Shown here in pieces: positions 7,469-14,806 of a DNA stretch of 17,454 nucleotides (positions within the stretch are counted from its first letter, which is position 1; each line of letters begins with the position of its first letter). The stretch is from Siphonobacter sp047605205. Its GTDB lineage: Bacteria > Bacteroidota > Bacteroidia > Cytophagales > Spirosomataceae. A program made the position numbers and the translations under genes. The notes beneath the pieces are model-generated. The model was not told the DNA's origin. It worked only from the letters and a program-made list of their open reading frames with translations, and did no database searches. The stretch is taken from NCBI GenBank assembly GCA_047605205.1, contig JASGGE010000080.1:1-17454 (forward strand), written 5' to 3'.

Positions 7469-8860
7469 CTACATTGTTGCCACTACTTCTTTAATATCCT
7501 GAATGATCTTCTTGGCCAGATTTTCAGCCTTCGTCATAAAATCCGATTCTGAATAAATACGAATAATTGGTTCAGTATTTGATTTCCGCAAGTGCACCCA
7601 TTCGTTTCCAAATTCAATTTTCACGCCGTCTTCAGTGTTAATGGGTTGTCGGGCATATTTGGTTTGAATACGTTGCAGCACAATATCTACATCCAGTTGA
7701 GGCGTTAACTCGATTTTATTTTTAGAAATAAAATAGCTGGGATAATAGCGTCTGAGGATTGAAACAGATTTACCAAACTTAGCCAGATGAGTAAGAAATA
7801 GGGCAATCCCCACCAAAGCATCGCGGCCATAGTGCAGTTCCGGATAAATGATGCCGCCATTTCCTTCCCCACCGATTACGGCTCCTACCTCTTTCATTTT
7901 CGTGACTACGTTTACTTCCCCCACCGCAGCGGAAAAGTGTTGCCCACCATATTTCTGGGTTACATCCCGCAGAGCAATAGTCGAAGAAAGGTTTGAGACG
8001 GTATTACCAGCCGTATGCTTGAGAATATAATCAGCTACTGCGACTAACGTATATTCTTCCCCAAAGGGTTCGCCATCTTCACAAACAAAGGCCAGGCGAT
8101 CAACGTCAGGATCTACCACAATGCCTAAATCGTGCTTACCTGTTCGTAATTCGTTACGAATATCGGTGAGATGTTCAGGCAAGGGTTCAGGGTTATGAGC
8201 AAAAAAGCCTGTTGGTTGGCAATGTAACTTAACAATATTTTTTACACCCAGTGCCTCCAGTAACATCGGAACGGCAATCCCACCAGATGAATTAACGGCA
8301 TCGACCACAATTCTAAAATTGGCTGCTTCAATGGCTTCCTTATCAACGAGCGGTAAAGCCAGAATTGCGTCGATATGTTTTTGCAAATAGGTATCGTTCT
8401 GCGTATACGTTCCGAGTTTCCGGACCTCAGCAAATGAAAAATCCTCTGCATCCGCCAGCCGTAATACTTCGGCACCTTCTTCGGCAGAAATAAATTCTCC
8501 TTTTGAATTAAGAAGTTTTAAGGCATTCCACTGAATGGGGTTATGGCTGGCAGTCAGGATAATACCCCCAGCAGCGGATTCAGGCGGAACCGCTATTTCA
8601 ACGGTTGGAGTGGTAGATAAGCCCAGGTCAAGCACATCCATGCCAAGTCCCTGAAGAGTAGCGGAAACCAATCGGGCGGCCATATCACCAGATAGGCGAG
8701 CATCACGACCAATTACAATTTTCTGGTTTTGAGGCGACTGACGTTTAAGCCAAGTTCCAAAAGCAGCGGTAAACTTTACAATGTCCACTGGTGTTAGGGA
8801 CTCGCCCACGTTTCCACCAATGGTTCCCCGGATACCGGAGATAGATTTAATCAACGTCAC
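7469..8860 (-). CDS. glmM: phosphoglucosamine mutase / phosphohexomutase
   Basis: Alpha-D-phosphohexomutase of 463 residues, most likely converting glucosamine-6-phosphate to glucosamine-1-phosphate for UDP-GlcNAc and hence peptidoglycan and surface polysaccharide. Seen: SGIRGTIGG at the N terminus, active-site TASHNP at 103-108 with phosphoserine Ser105, metal loop DPDVDR at 250-255, sugar-binding GGEGNGG, and the phosphate-binding RKSNTEP near the C terminus. The frame stays open to a TTG at 8905, but that codon lies inside the -7 promoter box at 8903-8910, so it would not be in the mRNA; the GTG at 8858-8860 gives the usual MTLIKSISGIRG start and is chosen. Phosphomannomutase activity cannot be excluded by sequence alone. 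Divergent from yidD. Confidence 0.92.
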   Translation of the reverse strand: MTLIKSISGIRGTIGGNVGESLTPVDIVKFTAAFGTWLKRQSPQNQKIVIGRDARLSGDMAARLVSATLQGLGMDVLDLGLSTTPTVEIAVPPESAAGGIILTASHNPIQWNALKLLNSKGEFISAEEGAEVLRLADAEDFSFAEVRKLGTYTQNDTYLQKHIDAILALPLVDKEAIEAANFRIVVDAVNSSGGIAVPMLLEALGVKNIVKLHCQPTGFFAHNPEPLPEHLTDIRNELRTGKHDLGIVVDPDVDRLAFVCEDGEPFGEEYTLVAVADYILKHTAGNTVSNLSSTIALRDVTQKYGGQHFSAAVGEVNVVTKMKEVGAVIGGEGNGGIIYPELHYGRDALVGIALFLTHLAKFGKSVSILRRYYPSYFISKNKIELTPQLDVDIVLQRIQTKYARQPINTEDGVKIEFGNEWVHLRKSNTEPIIRIYSESDFMTKAENLAKKIIQDIKEVVATM

Positions 8861-8902
8861 TGTTCTCGCTAGTTTTGTAGGAAGAATATACGGGTGTAAA
8901 GG

Positions 8903-8910
8903 CAAAAGTA
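8903..8910 (-). promoter_or_regulatory. -7 box of the glmM promoter
   Basis: Read on the minus strand this is TACTTTTG, an exact match to the Bacteroidota -7 consensus TAnnTTTG, about 40 bases before the GTG start of glmM. A TTG lies upstream but with a spacer of about 24 bases, longer than the usual 19-21, so the -33 part is uncertain. Confidence 0.5.
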
Positions 8911-8971
8911 GGAAAATATTCCTTTCATGTATTCCAACCTACGTAAATCATTATGGGTACCATTTAGATCA

Positions 8972-8979
8972 TACTTTTG
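8972..8979 (+). promoter_or_regulatory. -7 box of the yidD promoter
   Basis: TACTTTTG, again exact to TAnnTTTG, 49 bases before the yidD ATG. The -33 position holds only TTATGG (from 8951), an imperfect match. It is the same octamer as the glmM box on the opposite strand, 61 bases away, giving a divergent promoter pair. Confidence 0.5.
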
Positions 8980-9028
8980 TTCATTTATTCGTTATTATCC
9001 TGTTTATCATACCTTATGATACTGCGTT

Positions 9029-9238
9029 ATGCAAAAGATATTTATTTTTCTTATTAAAGTTTACCAGATTTTACTTTCGCCTTATCTCGGAAATTCATGC
9101 CGCTATACGCCAACCTGCTCCGCCTATGCCATTCAGGCCATTCAGAAATATGGCCCCTGGAAAGGAAGCTGGCTGGCTATCCGGCGTATTTCCAGGTGTC
9201 ATCCCTGGGGCGGTCATGGGTACGACCCTGTTCCTTAA
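9029..9238 (+). CDS. yidD: membrane protein insertion efficiency factor YidD
   Basis: A 69-residue YidD-family protein, a small membrane-associated factor linked to YidC-dependent insertion of inner-membrane proteins. The family block is plain: IKVYQILLSPYLGNSCRY, then PTCSAYAIQAIQKYG and WLAIRRISRCHPWGGHGYDPVP, with three conserved cysteines (24, 30, 57). The N-terminal hydrophobic helix (IFIFLIKVYQILLSPYL) probably lies on the membrane. In many bacteria yidD sits between rnpA and yidC; here it stands alone, transcribed away from glmM and colliding with the exonuclease gene, with which its stop codon overlaps. Confidence 0.95.
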   Translation: MQKIFIFLIKVYQILLSPYLGNSCRYTPTCSAYAIQAIQKYGPWKGSWLAIRRISRCHPWGGHGYDPVP

Positions 9239-9855
9239 GCGATTCTAAATTGTTTGGCCAGTTTAAATACCTCCCGGAAGGCTTGGGTTGTAATAACTGC
9301 ATCTTCCAGAGCATTATGAAATTCGGCATCTTCGCGTTCCAACCCAAAATAACCAGCAATCGCTTTTAAGCTTAATGACCTGGGTACGGGCTTATCATTT
9401 GCCTTCAGTACTTCGAATACAAAGTAACCTAATGTGTGTAAATCAAGTAGCTTGTTGGAATAAGGCCATTTTAGTTTTTCCTCCCGGTATGCAAGACGCA
9501 GGAAATTAATGTCGTTGATCACCGATTGCCCACAAATTACTACATCACGCAGGTATTGTGTATTATCCAGTGTCTGGGTGCGGCCCCGCAAACGACCAAG
9601 CTTCTCCATAATCCACTCCTCAAATTCCGGAATTACGTCATAAATCATCGGAGCATCGTCCAGATCACTAAGGCTTAAACCATGTATTTGGGCAGAATAT
9701 TCTGAAAATGCCTCTTCATTCTCGGGATAGGCATTGGATAAATAACGCCCCAGTTCATTCCATTGATCATCGCATAAGACAGCTCCAATCTGAATAATTT
9801 CATTCCAGCCGGGTTCTCCACCGGTCATTTCAAGGTCAAGTACAAGATAGGGCAT
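9235..9855 (-). CDS. DEDDh-family 3'-5' exonuclease
   Basis: A 206-residue nuclease of the DnaQ/RNase T superfamily. The four acidic residues and the histidine of the DEDDh set are visible: Asp7 and Glu9 (VLDLEMTGG), Asp115 (SVINDINFLRL), His180 and Asp185 (FHNALEDAVIT). It has no polymerase, helicase or GIY-YIG domain, so it is a stand-alone exonuclease; whether it acts on DNA or RNA is not readable. Start ATG at 9853-9855. It is convergent with yidD, and the two stop codons overlap in the four bases TTAA (9235-9238). The upstream 262-base region shows no clear -7 box for it. Confidence 0.88.
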   Translation of the reverse strand: MPYLVLDLEMTGGEPGWNEIIQIGAVLCDDQWNELGRYLSNAYPENEEAFSEYSAQIHGLSLSDLDDAPMIYDVIPEFEEWIMEKLGRLRGRTQTLDNTQYLRDVVICGQSVINDINFLRLAYREEKLKWPYSNKLLDLHTLGYFVFEVLKANDKPVPRSLSLKAIAGYFGLEREDAEFHNALEDAVITTQAFREVFKLAKQFRIA

Positions 9856-10117
9856 TCTGTTGTTTACTTAACTTTTTCGAGTTGACATTCACACGTCATC
9901 TCTTTCACTACTATACTTCATTATTCTGACTCTTCACTAATGCCTGTTTGCTATGTACATGGACTAAATGCCAAGCTTAGACCTCGTGTCAGAAAGAGTT
10001 GCAATCTAGAAGATATCCATTAGAAATAGTCAAAATATACTTGATATTACAGGAAATATACAAAAAAAGTAAAAACTCAAATGAATCTATTGCTGTTGTA
10101 TTTACAGAACCCCTTTC

Positions 10118-10651
10118 ATGAAACGATATATGACACTCAAAACCCCTCAGGCTCTGTCAGAAATCGTCTCTTTAAAAAAGACGGCTTTTCTGTATGCCTT
10201 TCGAATTCTACTGGGCGGCGTGATTGCCTGGATTGTTCTGGATCTTCTCCGGATTGAAAAGAAAGAATGGGCTCTTATCTCGGTAGCCATTGTTTCTGAA
10301 CCTGATTTTGGTGATTTAAGACGAAATACTATTTCCCGGGTTATTAATACCGTAACGGGTTGTGCCATCGGAATTATCTTTCTCTTCCTGGTTGGTATCA
10401 ATTTATACTCATTGTTTACAGCCGTTACCTTCGCTATACTCTTCAGCACCCTAATCCGGAAGTACCCTTCAAGCTGGAAATTAGCTCCTTCTACCGTTAT
10501 CTTTATCATGACGCCTTCCATCATGCAGCAAGTGCAGGTTGAAGAAGCCCTGCACGTTGCCCTTCTCCGTACTGCCGAAGTATTAATCGGTTGCGTGGTA
10601 GCCCTTATTCTTGGCTTGTTCTTTTCGCTTTTCCAGAAAAAGGTTTGTTAA
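10118..10651 (+). CDS. FUSC-like / aromatic acid exporter-type membrane protein
   Basis: A 177-residue integral membrane protein. Hydrophobic segments lie at about 23-45, 50-60, 75-95, 97-113, 123-135 and 150-171, giving five or six membrane passes. The order RILLGGVIAWIVLDLL, then WALISVAIVSEPDFGDLRRNTISRVINTVTGC and the closing LLRTAEVLIGCVVALILG follows the membrane half of the FUSC (fusaric-acid-resistance/aromatic acid exporter) family, in which an Rx(2-4)GxxxG-type pattern recurs. Full FUSC proteins are two to four times longer with a large cytoplasmic part; this one is only the membrane unit, so it may act as an oligomer. Substrate unknown. An alternative ATG lies at residue 5. It precedes the SDR gene by 118 bases; a shared role is not evident. 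Confidence 0.68.
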   Translation: MKRYMTLKTPQALSEIVSLKKTAFLYAFRILLGGVIAWIVLDLLRIEKKEWALISVAIVSEPDFGDLRRNTISRVINTVTGCAIGIIFLFLVGINLYSLFTAVTFAILFSTLIRKYPSSWKLAPSTVIFIMTPSIMQQVQVEEALHVALLRTAEVLIGCVVALILGLFFSLFQKKVC

Positions 10652-10769
10652 TTGTGTCTCTTCCGTTTATAAATTGCTTTCCATAAACAGAAAACTTCAA
10701 ATGAAAACTAGCCTATAGGGTATCTCAGCAACCATAGGTGTCTTCCTCTTAATAAAACAGGTTTCGAAT

Positions 10770-11534
10770 ATGTTTGATCTTACAGGAAAAACGGCCATTA
10801 TTACCGGAGGCGGTAGTGGTATCGGACGGGCGATTAGCTTACTTTTTGCCCAGCAGGGGGCTCACGTTCACATTTTAGAATTAAATGAAGAAGGAGCCAA
10901 AGCCACTGCTGATGATATTATTCAGTCAGGTGGCCAAGTTACCGTACATGTTTGCAATGTTACCAATCAGGCTGAAGTATTAGCCCTATTTGACAAAATT
11001 GATACGGTAAATATTCTGGTTAACAACGCCGGAATTGCCCACGTAGGGAACCTGGAAAAAACCAGTGAAGCCGATATGGACCGCATCTATAACGTAAATG
11101 TGAAGGGTGCTTACAATAGCTTATTTGCGGCTGTCCCTAAAATGAAAGCCATCGGTGGTGGTGTTATCCTGAATATGGCATCCATTGCAGCTTTAGTGGG
11201 CATACCAGATCGCTTTGCCTATAGCATGAGTAAAGGAGCTATTCACGCCATGACCATGTCTGTAGCAAAAGATTATCTTAAAGAAAATATTCGTTGTAAT
11301 AGTATTTCTCCGGCTCGTGTTCATACTCCTTTCGTAGACGGATTTATTGCGAAGAATTATCCCGGGAAGGAACAGGAAATGTTCGAAAAACTTTCAGCAA
11401 CCCAGCCTATTGGCCGGATGGCAAAACCGGAAGAAATCGCACAACTGGCATTATTTCTCTGCTCAAATGCCTCTGGTTTTGTTACTGGCGTTGATTACCC
11501 CATTGACGGCGGCTTTACTACTTTAAATAATTAG
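10770..11534 (+). CDS. SDR-family NAD-dependent dehydrogenase
   Basis: A 254-residue classical short-chain dehydrogenase/reductase, cytoplasmic. Seen: nucleotide-binding TGGGSGIG at residues 12-19, Glu37 at the end of the second strand (acidic, hence NAD(H) rather than NADP(H)), NNAG at 85-88, Asn110, and the catalytic Ser138, Tyr151 and Lys155 (YSMSK). The ending GxxxPIDGGFT is typical. Members of this subgroup include 3-hydroxybutyrate-type dehydrogenases and 2-keto-3-deoxy-L-fuconate dehydrogenase. The neighbouring alpha-L-fucosidase and FAH hydrolase make the last one attractive: it would oxidise 2-keto-3-deoxy-L-fuconate to the 2,4-diketo acid. That substrate is inferred from context only; the SDR assignment itself is firm. 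Confidence 0.9.
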   Translation: MFDLTGKTAIITGGGSGIGRAISLLFAQQGAHVHILELNEEGAKATADDIIQSGGQVTVHVCNVTNQAEVLALFDKIDTVNILVNNAGIAHVGNLEKTSEADMDRIYNVNVKGAYNSLFAAVPKMKAIGGGVILNMASIAALVGIPDRFAYSMSKGAIHAMTMSVAKDYLKENIRCNSISPARVHTPFVDGFIAKNYPGKEQEMFEKLSATQPIGRMAKPEEIAQLALFLCSNASGFVTGVDYPIDGGFTTLNN

Positions 11535-11539
11535 GTCAT

Positions 11540-11577
11540 TCTTTTCCAGTGAAGAACTTATTCCTCACTGGAAAAGA
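11540..11577. repeat. inverted repeat between SDR and esterase genes
   Basis: TCTTTTCCAGTGA (11540-11552) pairs perfectly over 13 bp with TCACTGGAAAAGA (11565-11577). After one A-C mismatch, GAA pairs with TTC around the loop CTTA. It starts 5 bases after the SDR stop codon. No T run follows on either strand, so it does not look like a normal intrinsic terminator; mRNA 3'-end protection, processing or a regulator site are alternatives. Confidence 0.6.
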
Positions 11578-11661
11578 TTCGATACCCTTGGAGTGAAATA
11601 CTTAAACAACCTTACCTTTATCCATGAATTTAAACCTCAAACCATTCAAAATTTTACCTCA

Positions 11662-12318
11662 ATGAAAAAGTTGATCGCTCTTCTATGCGTCACTACAATG
11701 CTTGTGGCCTTTCGTGCTGATAACCCTTTAAAAGTTATTTTCTTTGGCGATTCCATTACGCAAGCGGGCGTTAACCCAACGGGCTACATTACGAAACTAA
11801 AATCCATCCTTGATCCTAAAAAATATGAACTAATTGGCAAAGGGATTGGCGGTAACAAAGTTTACGACCTGTACCTACGCATGGACGAAGACGTGCTCGC
11901 ACAAAAGCCTGATGTGGTTGTGATCTGGATAGGTGTTAATGATGTATGGCACAAGGCCAGCATGGGCACAGGAACGGACCCCGACAAATTTGAGAAATTC
12001 TATCAGGCCATTATTAACAAGCTGAAAGCTCAAAATATCAAGGTAATACTCACAACACCAGCCGCCATTGGTGAACGTACCGATTATTCTAATCAACAGG
12101 ATGGGGATCTGAATCGGTATAGCCAGATTATCCGTGACCTTGCAGCAAAAAATAATCTTCCCGTTTGTGACCTACGCAAGTCCTTTCATGAGTATGCCCT
12201 TCAGCATAATGCTAAAAACGACGAAAAAGGCATCCTGACCACTGATCGCGTGCACCTCAATGACCAGGGAAACCAGTTTGTAGCCGAACAAATGGCAAAA
12301 GTTCTTCACCAGTTATAA
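11662..12318 (+). CDS. secreted SGNH/GDSL-family esterase
   Basis: A 218-residue SGNH hydrolase. An N-terminal signal peptide (MKKLIALLCVTTMLVAFRA, probable cleavage before DNP) directs it out of the cytoplasm; the Cys9 context does not fit a lipobox. The four SGNH blocks are visible: FFGDSIT with nucleophile Ser31, GKGIGGNKV with the block II glycine, GVND with Asn93, and TTDRVHL with Asp195 and His198. Enzymes of this type remove acetyl or other acyl groups from sugars, peptidoglycan or lipids. The frame is open to 11593, but those residues are polar leader and the ATG at 11662 begins a proper signal peptide. It stands directly before a secreted alpha-L-fucosidase, which suggests de-acylation of the same glycan; this is inference. 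Confidence 0.88.
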   Translation: MKKLIALLCVTTMLVAFRADNPLKVIFFGDSITQAGVNPTGYITKLKSILDPKKYELIGKGIGGNKVYDLYLRMDEDVLAQKPDVVVIWIGVNDVWHKASMGTGTDPDKFEKFYQAIINKLKAQNIKVILTTPAAIGERTDYSNQQDGDLNRYSQIIRDLAAKNNLPVCDLRKSFHEYALQHNAKNDEKGILTTDRVHLNDQGNQFVAEQMAKVLHQL

Positions 12319-12387
12319 GAGTATCGTACCAAAAGCCTTTTCTTATTTATTGGGAATAGACTTTGGGCACATCAAGCCTGCTTATTT

Positions 12388-13725
12388 ATGAAAAAACGTA
12401 TCATTTGTGCTTTACTTTCGTTTGCACTCTCTTCAGTTGCCTTCAGTCAGACGTACCAGCCAGCACCCGAAAACCTGGAAGCCCGCAAGTGGTTTCAGGA
12501 TGCCAAGTATGGTCTGTTTATTCACTGGGGAGTATATAGCATTTTGGGGGATGGTGAATGGGTAATGAATAACCAGAATATTCAGGTTCCGATTTATGAA
12601 AAACTTCCCCGGTTTTTCAACCCAACGGCATTTGATGCCAAACGCTGGGTACAGATTGCGAAAGCTGCCGGAATGAAATACATTACCATTACCAGCAAAC
12701 ACCACGATGGCTTTGCCATGTGGCATTCAAAAGTATCGAAGTATAATATTGTAGATGCTACCCCCTATCAGAAAGATGTATTGAAAATGCTAGCGGACGA
12801 ATGCCAAAAAGAAGGAATTAAATTATTCTTCTACCATTCACACCTCGACTGGCATAGTACTGATTATTTCCCACGTGGCAAAACGGGGCGAAATCTGGGA
12901 CGGCCTGAATCGGGCAATTTCGAGAAGTACTTAACTTATATGGATACCCAGCTGACTGAACTGCTTAGCGGTGAGTATGGCAAAATTGCTGGAATTTGGT
13001 TTGATGGCTGGTGGGACCAGGCTTTGGATGAACACGAGAAAAACGACCGCAAAACGCACGTTGACTGGCACCTGCGTCGTACGTATGACCTGATTCATAA
13101 ATTACAACCCGCCGCCCTGGTTGGCAATAATCACCACGTAACCCCCTTTGAAGGCGAAGATTTTCAGATGTTTGAGCGGGATCTTCCCGGCCAGAACACC
13201 TTTGGGTACAATACCAGTACAGTTAGTACTCTACCACTCGAAACCTGCGAAACCCTTAATGGTTCATGGGGGTTTGTATTAAAAGATCAGCGGTATAAGT
13301 CCCCTCAGCAAATTGTTCATTATCTCGTTGATGCCGCCGGACGAAACGCTAACCTGCTTTTAAATGTAGGCCCAATGCCTAACGGTGAAATTCAGCCCGA
13401 GTTTGTAGAACGCCTTCAGGCAGCAGGCGAATGGATTAACACACACGGAGAAACCATTTATGGCACACGGGGTGGTATAGTGCCCCCACAGGATTGGGGT
13501 GTCAGTACAAAGAAAAGTGATACCCAGCATTACCTGCACATTCTGAAAAAACCCGTCACCAGTTATTTATTCATTCCCAATTTCAGTGCGAAAGTCAATA
13601 CCATTTCAACCTATGACGGAAAGAAAGCCCTGAAATTTAAACAGCAGCCCGAAGGGTTATTTGTCTATCTGGACGGCCTGAATTTAGATGCCTGGGATAC
13701 CATTCTGGAAGTAACTACCAAGTAA
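12388..13725 (+). CDS. secreted alpha-L-fucosidase (GH29)
   Basis: Glycoside hydrolase family 29 enzyme of 445 residues, retaining, releasing terminal alpha-L-fucose from glycans. A signal peptide (first ~20 residues, ending SSVAFS before QTY) implies the periplasm or outside. Family blocks in order: WFQDAKYGLFIHWGVYS (35-51), AGMKYITITSKHHDGFAMW (94-112), FFYHSHLDWH (147-156), and IWFDGWWD (203-210) with Asp206 as probable nucleophile. Glu256 or Glu263 (EGEDFQMFERDLPG) is a candidate acid/base, and LETCETLNGSWGF (284-296) is a conserved GH29 block. NLLLNVGPMPNGEI precedes a short C-terminal beta domain. Catalytic domain plus this tail is a normal GH29 length. Preceded by the esterase gene and followed by a hairpin and the FAH-family gene. 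Confidence 0.95.
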   Translation: MKKRIICALLSFALSSVAFSQTYQPAPENLEARKWFQDAKYGLFIHWGVYSILGDGEWVMNNQNIQVPIYEKLPRFFNPTAFDAKRWVQIAKAAGMKYITITSKHHDGFAMWHSKVSKYNIVDATPYQKDVLKMLADECQKEGIKLFFYHSHLDWHSTDYFPRGKTGRNLGRPESGNFEKYLTYMDTQLTELLSGEYGKIAGIWFDGWWDQALDEHEKNDRKTHVDWHLRRTYDLIHKLQPAALVGNNHHVTPFEGEDFQMFERDLPGQNTFGYNTSTVSTLPLETCETLNGSWGFVLKDQRYKSPQQIVHYLVDAAGRNANLLLNVGPMPNGEIQPEFVERLQAAGEWINTHGETIYGTRGGIVPPQDWGVSTKKSDTQHYLHILKKPVTSYLFIPNFSAKVNTISTYDGKKALKFKQQPEGLFVYLDGLNLDAWDTILEVTTK

Positions 13726-13726
13726 T

Positions 13727-13760
13727 AAAAAAAACCCGCCTTTGCTCCGCAAAAGAAGGC
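13727..13760 (-). terminator. hairpin with T8 tract on the minus strand
   Basis: Just after the fucosidase stop there are eight A (13727-13734), three C and a hairpin in which GCCTTTGC (13738-13745) pairs with GCAAA (13749-13753) and GGC (13758-13760) around TCC, with a 4-base bulge. Read on the minus strand the hairpin is followed by GGG and eight T, an intrinsic-terminator pattern, although no minus-strand gene is known upstream of it. On the plus strand no T run follows. It may still act as a plus-strand structure. Confidence 0.35.
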
Positions 13761-13826
13761 ATAACTTTAACCACTCATTGCCAGAGGCTATTTTATCTGG
13801 TTATCATTACGTTAAAACTAACAAGA

Positions 13827-14717
13827 ATGAAACTCTTTCGCTACGTCACAGACGAAGATGTCATTCCCGGAATTCTGATCGACGGGAAAGCCTATAGTCT
13901 TGAAGCTTTTTTTGAGGCCTTTGGTGAAGAAACCGGAGCTTACGATCTGGACGAATATTTTTTCGAAGAAGAAGGAATCGCCGTTCTGGAAGATTATCTT
14001 GACCAATACGGCACCTCGGAACTGGAATTACTGGATGATACTATTGAATATTCTTCTTGCGTAGCTCGCCCTTCTAAAATTATTTGCATCGGCCTTAACT
14101 ACGCCGATCACGCCAAAGAAACCAACGCAGCCATTCCAACAGAACCCATCATCTTCTTCAAAGCAACAACGGCTCTCTGCGGCCCAAATGATGATGTGAT
14201 CATTCCCCGCAATTCGGTTAAAACCGATTGGGAAGTAGAGTTGGCGGTTGTAATTAGTTCAGAATGTAGCTACGTAACCGAAGAAGAAGCACCCGATTAT
14301 ATTGCCGGTTATGCAGTTATGAACGATTACTCAGAACGGGAATTTCAACTCGAACGTGGTGGTCAATGGGACAAAGGAAAAGGTTGTGATACTTTCGGGC
14401 CATTAGGACCTTATCTGGTAACCCCCGATGAACTCGAAGACGTAGATAACCTACCTATGTGGCTAAAAGTAAACGGTAAGACCTTCCAGACATCGACAAC
14501 GGCCCAGATGATCTTCAAAGTTCCCCAAATCATCAGTTACCTGAGTCAGTTCATGACTCTGCTTCCTGGTGATATTATTTCAACGGGAACCCCTCATGGT
14601 GTAGGTTTGGGCTTTAACCCTCCTATTTACCTGAAACCTGGTGATATTGTAGAATTAGGTATCGAAGGCTTAGGCCAACAGCGTCAGGTTGCGGTTTCCT
14701 GGGAAGACGCCAACTAA
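13827..14717 (+). CDS. fumarylacetoacetate hydrolase family protein
   Basis: A 296-residue FAH-family enzyme, cytoplasmic and metal dependent. Residues 1-80 form an N-terminal domain that is unusually acidic; the catalytic domain starts at PSKIICIGLNYADHAKE (82-98). Metal ligands expected for the family are visible: Glu136 and Glu138 (DWEVELAVV) and Asp167 (MNDYSER), with Lys185 in GQWDKGKGCDTFGP and the C-terminal STGTPHGVG. The stretch NDYSEREFQLERGGQWDKGKG is characteristic of the branch annotated as 2,4-diketo-3-deoxy-L-fuconate hydrolase or ureidoglycolate-lyase-like. With the upstream fucosidase and SDR, cleavage of 2,4-diketo-3-deoxy-L-fuconate to pyruvate and lactate is the best guess, but substrates in this family are notoriously hard to predict. 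Confidence 0.88.
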   Translation: MKLFRYVTDEDVIPGILIDGKAYSLEAFFEAFGEETGAYDLDEYFFEEEGIAVLEDYLDQYGTSELELLDDTIEYSSCVARPSKIICIGLNYADHAKETNAAIPTEPIIFFKATTALCGPNDDVIIPRNSVKTDWEVELAVVISSECSYVTEEEAPDYIAGYAVMNDYSEREFQLERGGQWDKGKGCDTFGPLGPYLVTPDELEDVDNLPMWLKVNGKTFQTSTTAQMIFKVPQIISYLSQFMTLLPGDIISTGTPHGVGLGFNPPIYLKPGDIVELGIEGLGQQRQVAVSWEDAN

Positions 14718-14758
14718 TAATCGTTCACTCATTGAACTAATCTGTTTCAATTATCTTT

Positions 14759-14790
14759 AAAGTCCCGTAGGAAAAGTCTTACGGGACTTT
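14759..14790 (+). terminator. intrinsic terminator after FAH gene
   Basis: AAAGTCCCGTA (14759-14769) pairs perfectly over 11 bp with TACGGGACTTT (14780-14790); a G-T wobble and a further G-C pair can extend it to a loop of six bases. The tail CATTCTTT is T-rich but broken. It separates the FAH gene from dapF, whose ATG follows 17 bases later. Confidence 0.7.
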
Positions 14791-14806
14791 CATTCTTTAG
14801 AGGATC

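Noticed and set aside
7469..8905. Longer glmM frame starting at TTG 8905
   Set aside because: The TTG lies inside an exact -7 promoter box and the extra 15 residues do not resemble the family start; GTG at 8858-8860 fits.
8781..9248. 155-residue plus-strand frame across the glmM 5' end and yidD
   Set aside because: It is antisense to glmM and overlaps yidD in another frame, with no recognisable domain.
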